Below, one piece after another: positions 62,341 through 64,000 of a stretch of DNA of 64,000 nucleotides; within the stretch, counting starts at the first letter, position 1, and each line of letters starts with the position of its first letter. Location: NCBI GenBank assembly GCA_905182985.1, contig CAJJDN010000045.1, positions 428,354 through 492,353 on the forward strand. Reading direction: 5' to 3'. The DNA comes from Paramecium sonneborni. Its lineage: Eukaryota > Ciliophora > Oligohymenophorea > Peniculida > Parameciidae. The notes below the pieces were generated by a model that saw nothing but the letters and a program-made list of their open reading frames with translations, did no database searches and was not told the DNA's origin. A program made the position numbers and the translations under genes.

Positions 62341-62445
62341 TTTTTTAAATTATATCTAATTTCAATTATTAACACCCCCCTTTAATAACCATAATAGAAT
62401 TATGCTTTAGAATAAATATACTAAATCCAAAAAGGATTTAATATA

Positions 62446-63231
62446 ATGAAAAAGAACTCTAAAATTATCAAAAAAATTAAGAAAAATGATTCACAGAAGC
62501 CTAATTATAGGGGAAAACCTTCAAATTTAAAATTTACTGAATTATCAATCCCAAATATTTGGACTAACTAATACTAATGTGTTTAAATTATTAAAATCTT
62601 GACATAAGAAGGAAGACATTTGTCTTGCCATCTAGCAGGTAAACATTCTATTTCAGAAAATCATTCTTAAAAATATAAGGAAATTAAAGATACACAGATA
62701 TATTATGAATATGCATAGGAGGTAGTTGAAAAATTATTTAAAATTAATTGTGTTTCTAAGAGATGCATAGTGTTCTTTTTCAGAAATCCTAATGAAGAAC
62801 AATAATAGATTTAGAATTATTCAGAAAATATCAATAATTACAATTACTTTGTAATTTTCAATCACATTAAAACTCTATTATCATAAACATTCATTTATGA
62901 TCTCATTAGTATTTTGAATAATGAAAGTTAAATTCAAATAATTGTTGATGAACTATTTAATCATTAAGATTAACCTTGTAATTATTCTTAAATAATTCAA
63001 AATTTTTTCATTAAATAAAAAATCCAAAAGATGATTTAAGAAAAAAAGCAAAAGTCTTCAATTGAAGTAGTAAAACAAGAATTTGAATTTTTTTTAAAAG
63101 ATCAAAATTCCAGATACTAAGTAACAATGTTTATTGAAGAAATATTAAAAATATTTTAGGCTACTTCATAATTTTAAATTGGACTACCTGAGTATTATTA
63201 AATTGATGAATTAGATAATGATGATGGTTGA
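62446..63231 (+). CDS. GKP/NIWTN/GRH family protein, copy B (261 aa)
   Basis: An intronless ORF of 262 codons, a clear paralogue of copy A. Shared blocks: YRGKPSNLKFTELSIPNIWT, IIKILTQEGRHLSCHLAGKH, then VSKRCIVFFFRNPNEEQ. The C-terminal half is helical with the same general pattern (FNHQDQPCNYSQIIQNFFIK; copy A has TPQQFSQIIQNIYIK), but much more diverged. Roughly half the residues in the first 110 positions are identical by eye. Role unknown. Confidence 0.65.
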
Positions 63232-63682
63232 ATTTTAAAAGACGAAACATGGTTAAAAATGATTTTTATATATATAGTAATAAAAATATATATATAAAAT
63301 TTTATTAATAATTTATTTATATTATTTAAATCATACAATTTAAAAGAATTAAATAAAATTAATTAATCATATAAGTCCCATGCAGCTACGTTATAAAATA
63401 TAAAATTGAATTATTGATAATTTTTGGACAATATAAATTAACAGTTTATTTTGATTTTCGTGAAATATATAAGAAATATTTAATTCTTTAGTAAATTTGA
63501 AGTTTGAGATCTTGGATGAAAAATAAAATATAATGGTTAAATGTGTTTGATTGATTAGTTTTAAGGAGAGATGATACTGGAGAACTGTTTTGAAGAGTTA
63601 TTAAGTAGTAAAGAGTGAAGATGAGAAAGTAATAGAAAGGTAAAGAGTGTAATAAGAATAATAAAATAGAGTTAATAAAAAT

Positions 63683-64000
63683 ATGGGTTTGATGATTGAT
63701 AGTTTAAAATAAAAAATGAGAAAAAAAGAGATGATTCTGGAATAAATATGTATAAATTGTGTAAATTACGTAATAGAGGATTTGATTAGAGATTAGTATA
63801 ATGCGTAATATAAAAGTAGTAAGTAAAGAGAGAAGTTCGTCATAAATAAAATCATAATTAATGCAGAATAAAAGCTTAAAAACAATAGAGTTAGGAGAGA
63901 GATGGGGATTAGAGAACAGAGTTGTATTTAGAAATCCAAGTGTTCCTTTGATATACTAGATGTCAATGTAATAAGGTTAGGAATGTGGTACAAGAGGAGA
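63683..64000 (+). CDS. Partial basic protein running off the right edge
   Basis: From the ATG at 63683 the frame is open to the end of the window, 106 codons. It reads MGLMIDSLKQKMRKKEMILE, CINCVNYVIEDLIRDQYNAQ, then KIIINAEQKLKNNRVRREMG and CSFDILDVNVIRLGMWYKRR. It is basic and helical, with a CxxC. The strand is strongly purine-rich as for other genes here. The 3' end lies outside the window, and no family was recognised. Confidence 0.5.

Overview
The window is AT-rich DNA from a ciliate macronuclear genome, almost certainly a Paramecium species. Three things show this. Every readable gene uses TAA and TAG as sense codons (glutamine) with TGA as the only stop. Introns are tiny, about 19-35 nt, nearly always GTA...TAG or GTA...AAG. 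Genes are packed very tightly, often 10-80 bp apart. Because of the code, standard-code ORF calls are useless here; the coordinates below come from hand reading with TGA-only stops and hand splicing, so exon borders inside large genes are approximate.

Layout. 1-10.4 kb: a partial membrane protein, a TMEM230-like protein, two unknown genes, a six-TM histidine-kinase-like protein, an oxysterol-binding protein (OSBP), eIF2A and an unknown multi-exon gene. 11.3-16.9 kb: a ubiquitin-conjugating (E2) domain followed by leucine-rich repeats, an RRM-like segment and a GR tail, with many frame breaks and crossed by an assembly gap. 17.0-23.5 kb: a SAXO-type axonemal microtubule protein, small membrane or unknown genes, and a calcium-dependent protein kinase (CDPK) containing a second assembly junction. 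24.0-28.7 kb: two tubulin-tyrosine-ligase-like (TTLL) genes on the same strand. 29.6-36.9 kb: unknown genes, snurportin, geranylgeranyltransferase-I beta, a NEK kinase and a secreted alpha-amylase. 37.0-45.0 kb: ALG10 glucosyltransferase, a Sec7-domain ARF-GEF and a helix-turn-helix protein. 45.2-50.1 kb: a compact run of PPCS (coenzyme A synthesis), ribosomal protein L12, a CRAL-TRIO protein, an ankyrin protein, TAF10 and a USE1-like SNARE. 50.1-59.6 kb: a long coiled-coil protein, an EF-hand protein, a DP transcription factor, a centrin-like protein, a CUE-Smr protein and an SCP/NIF phosphatase. 59.6-64.0 kb: a Q/N-rich protein, then a tandem family of two intact genes around a broken third, and a partial gene at the edge.

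The gene set is a typical eukaryotic housekeeping mix. Cilia and basal-body functions are well represented (SAXO, TTLLs, NEK, centrin-like, CDPK), as is membrane traffic (Sec7 GEF, USE1, OSBP, CRAL-TRIO). Neighbours are not operons; they are simply closely spaced.

The most notable points are: (1) two exact direct repeats (992 bp and 1172 bp) that abut the only N positions and look like unmerged contig ends; (2) the E2-LRR-RRM-GR architecture; (3) two in-frame TGA codons, both in the context TGATCA, in otherwise open coding sequence; (4) the tandem GKP/NIWTN/GRH family at 60.8-63.2 kb; (5) four divergent gene pairs whose start codons are only 8-19 bp apart.
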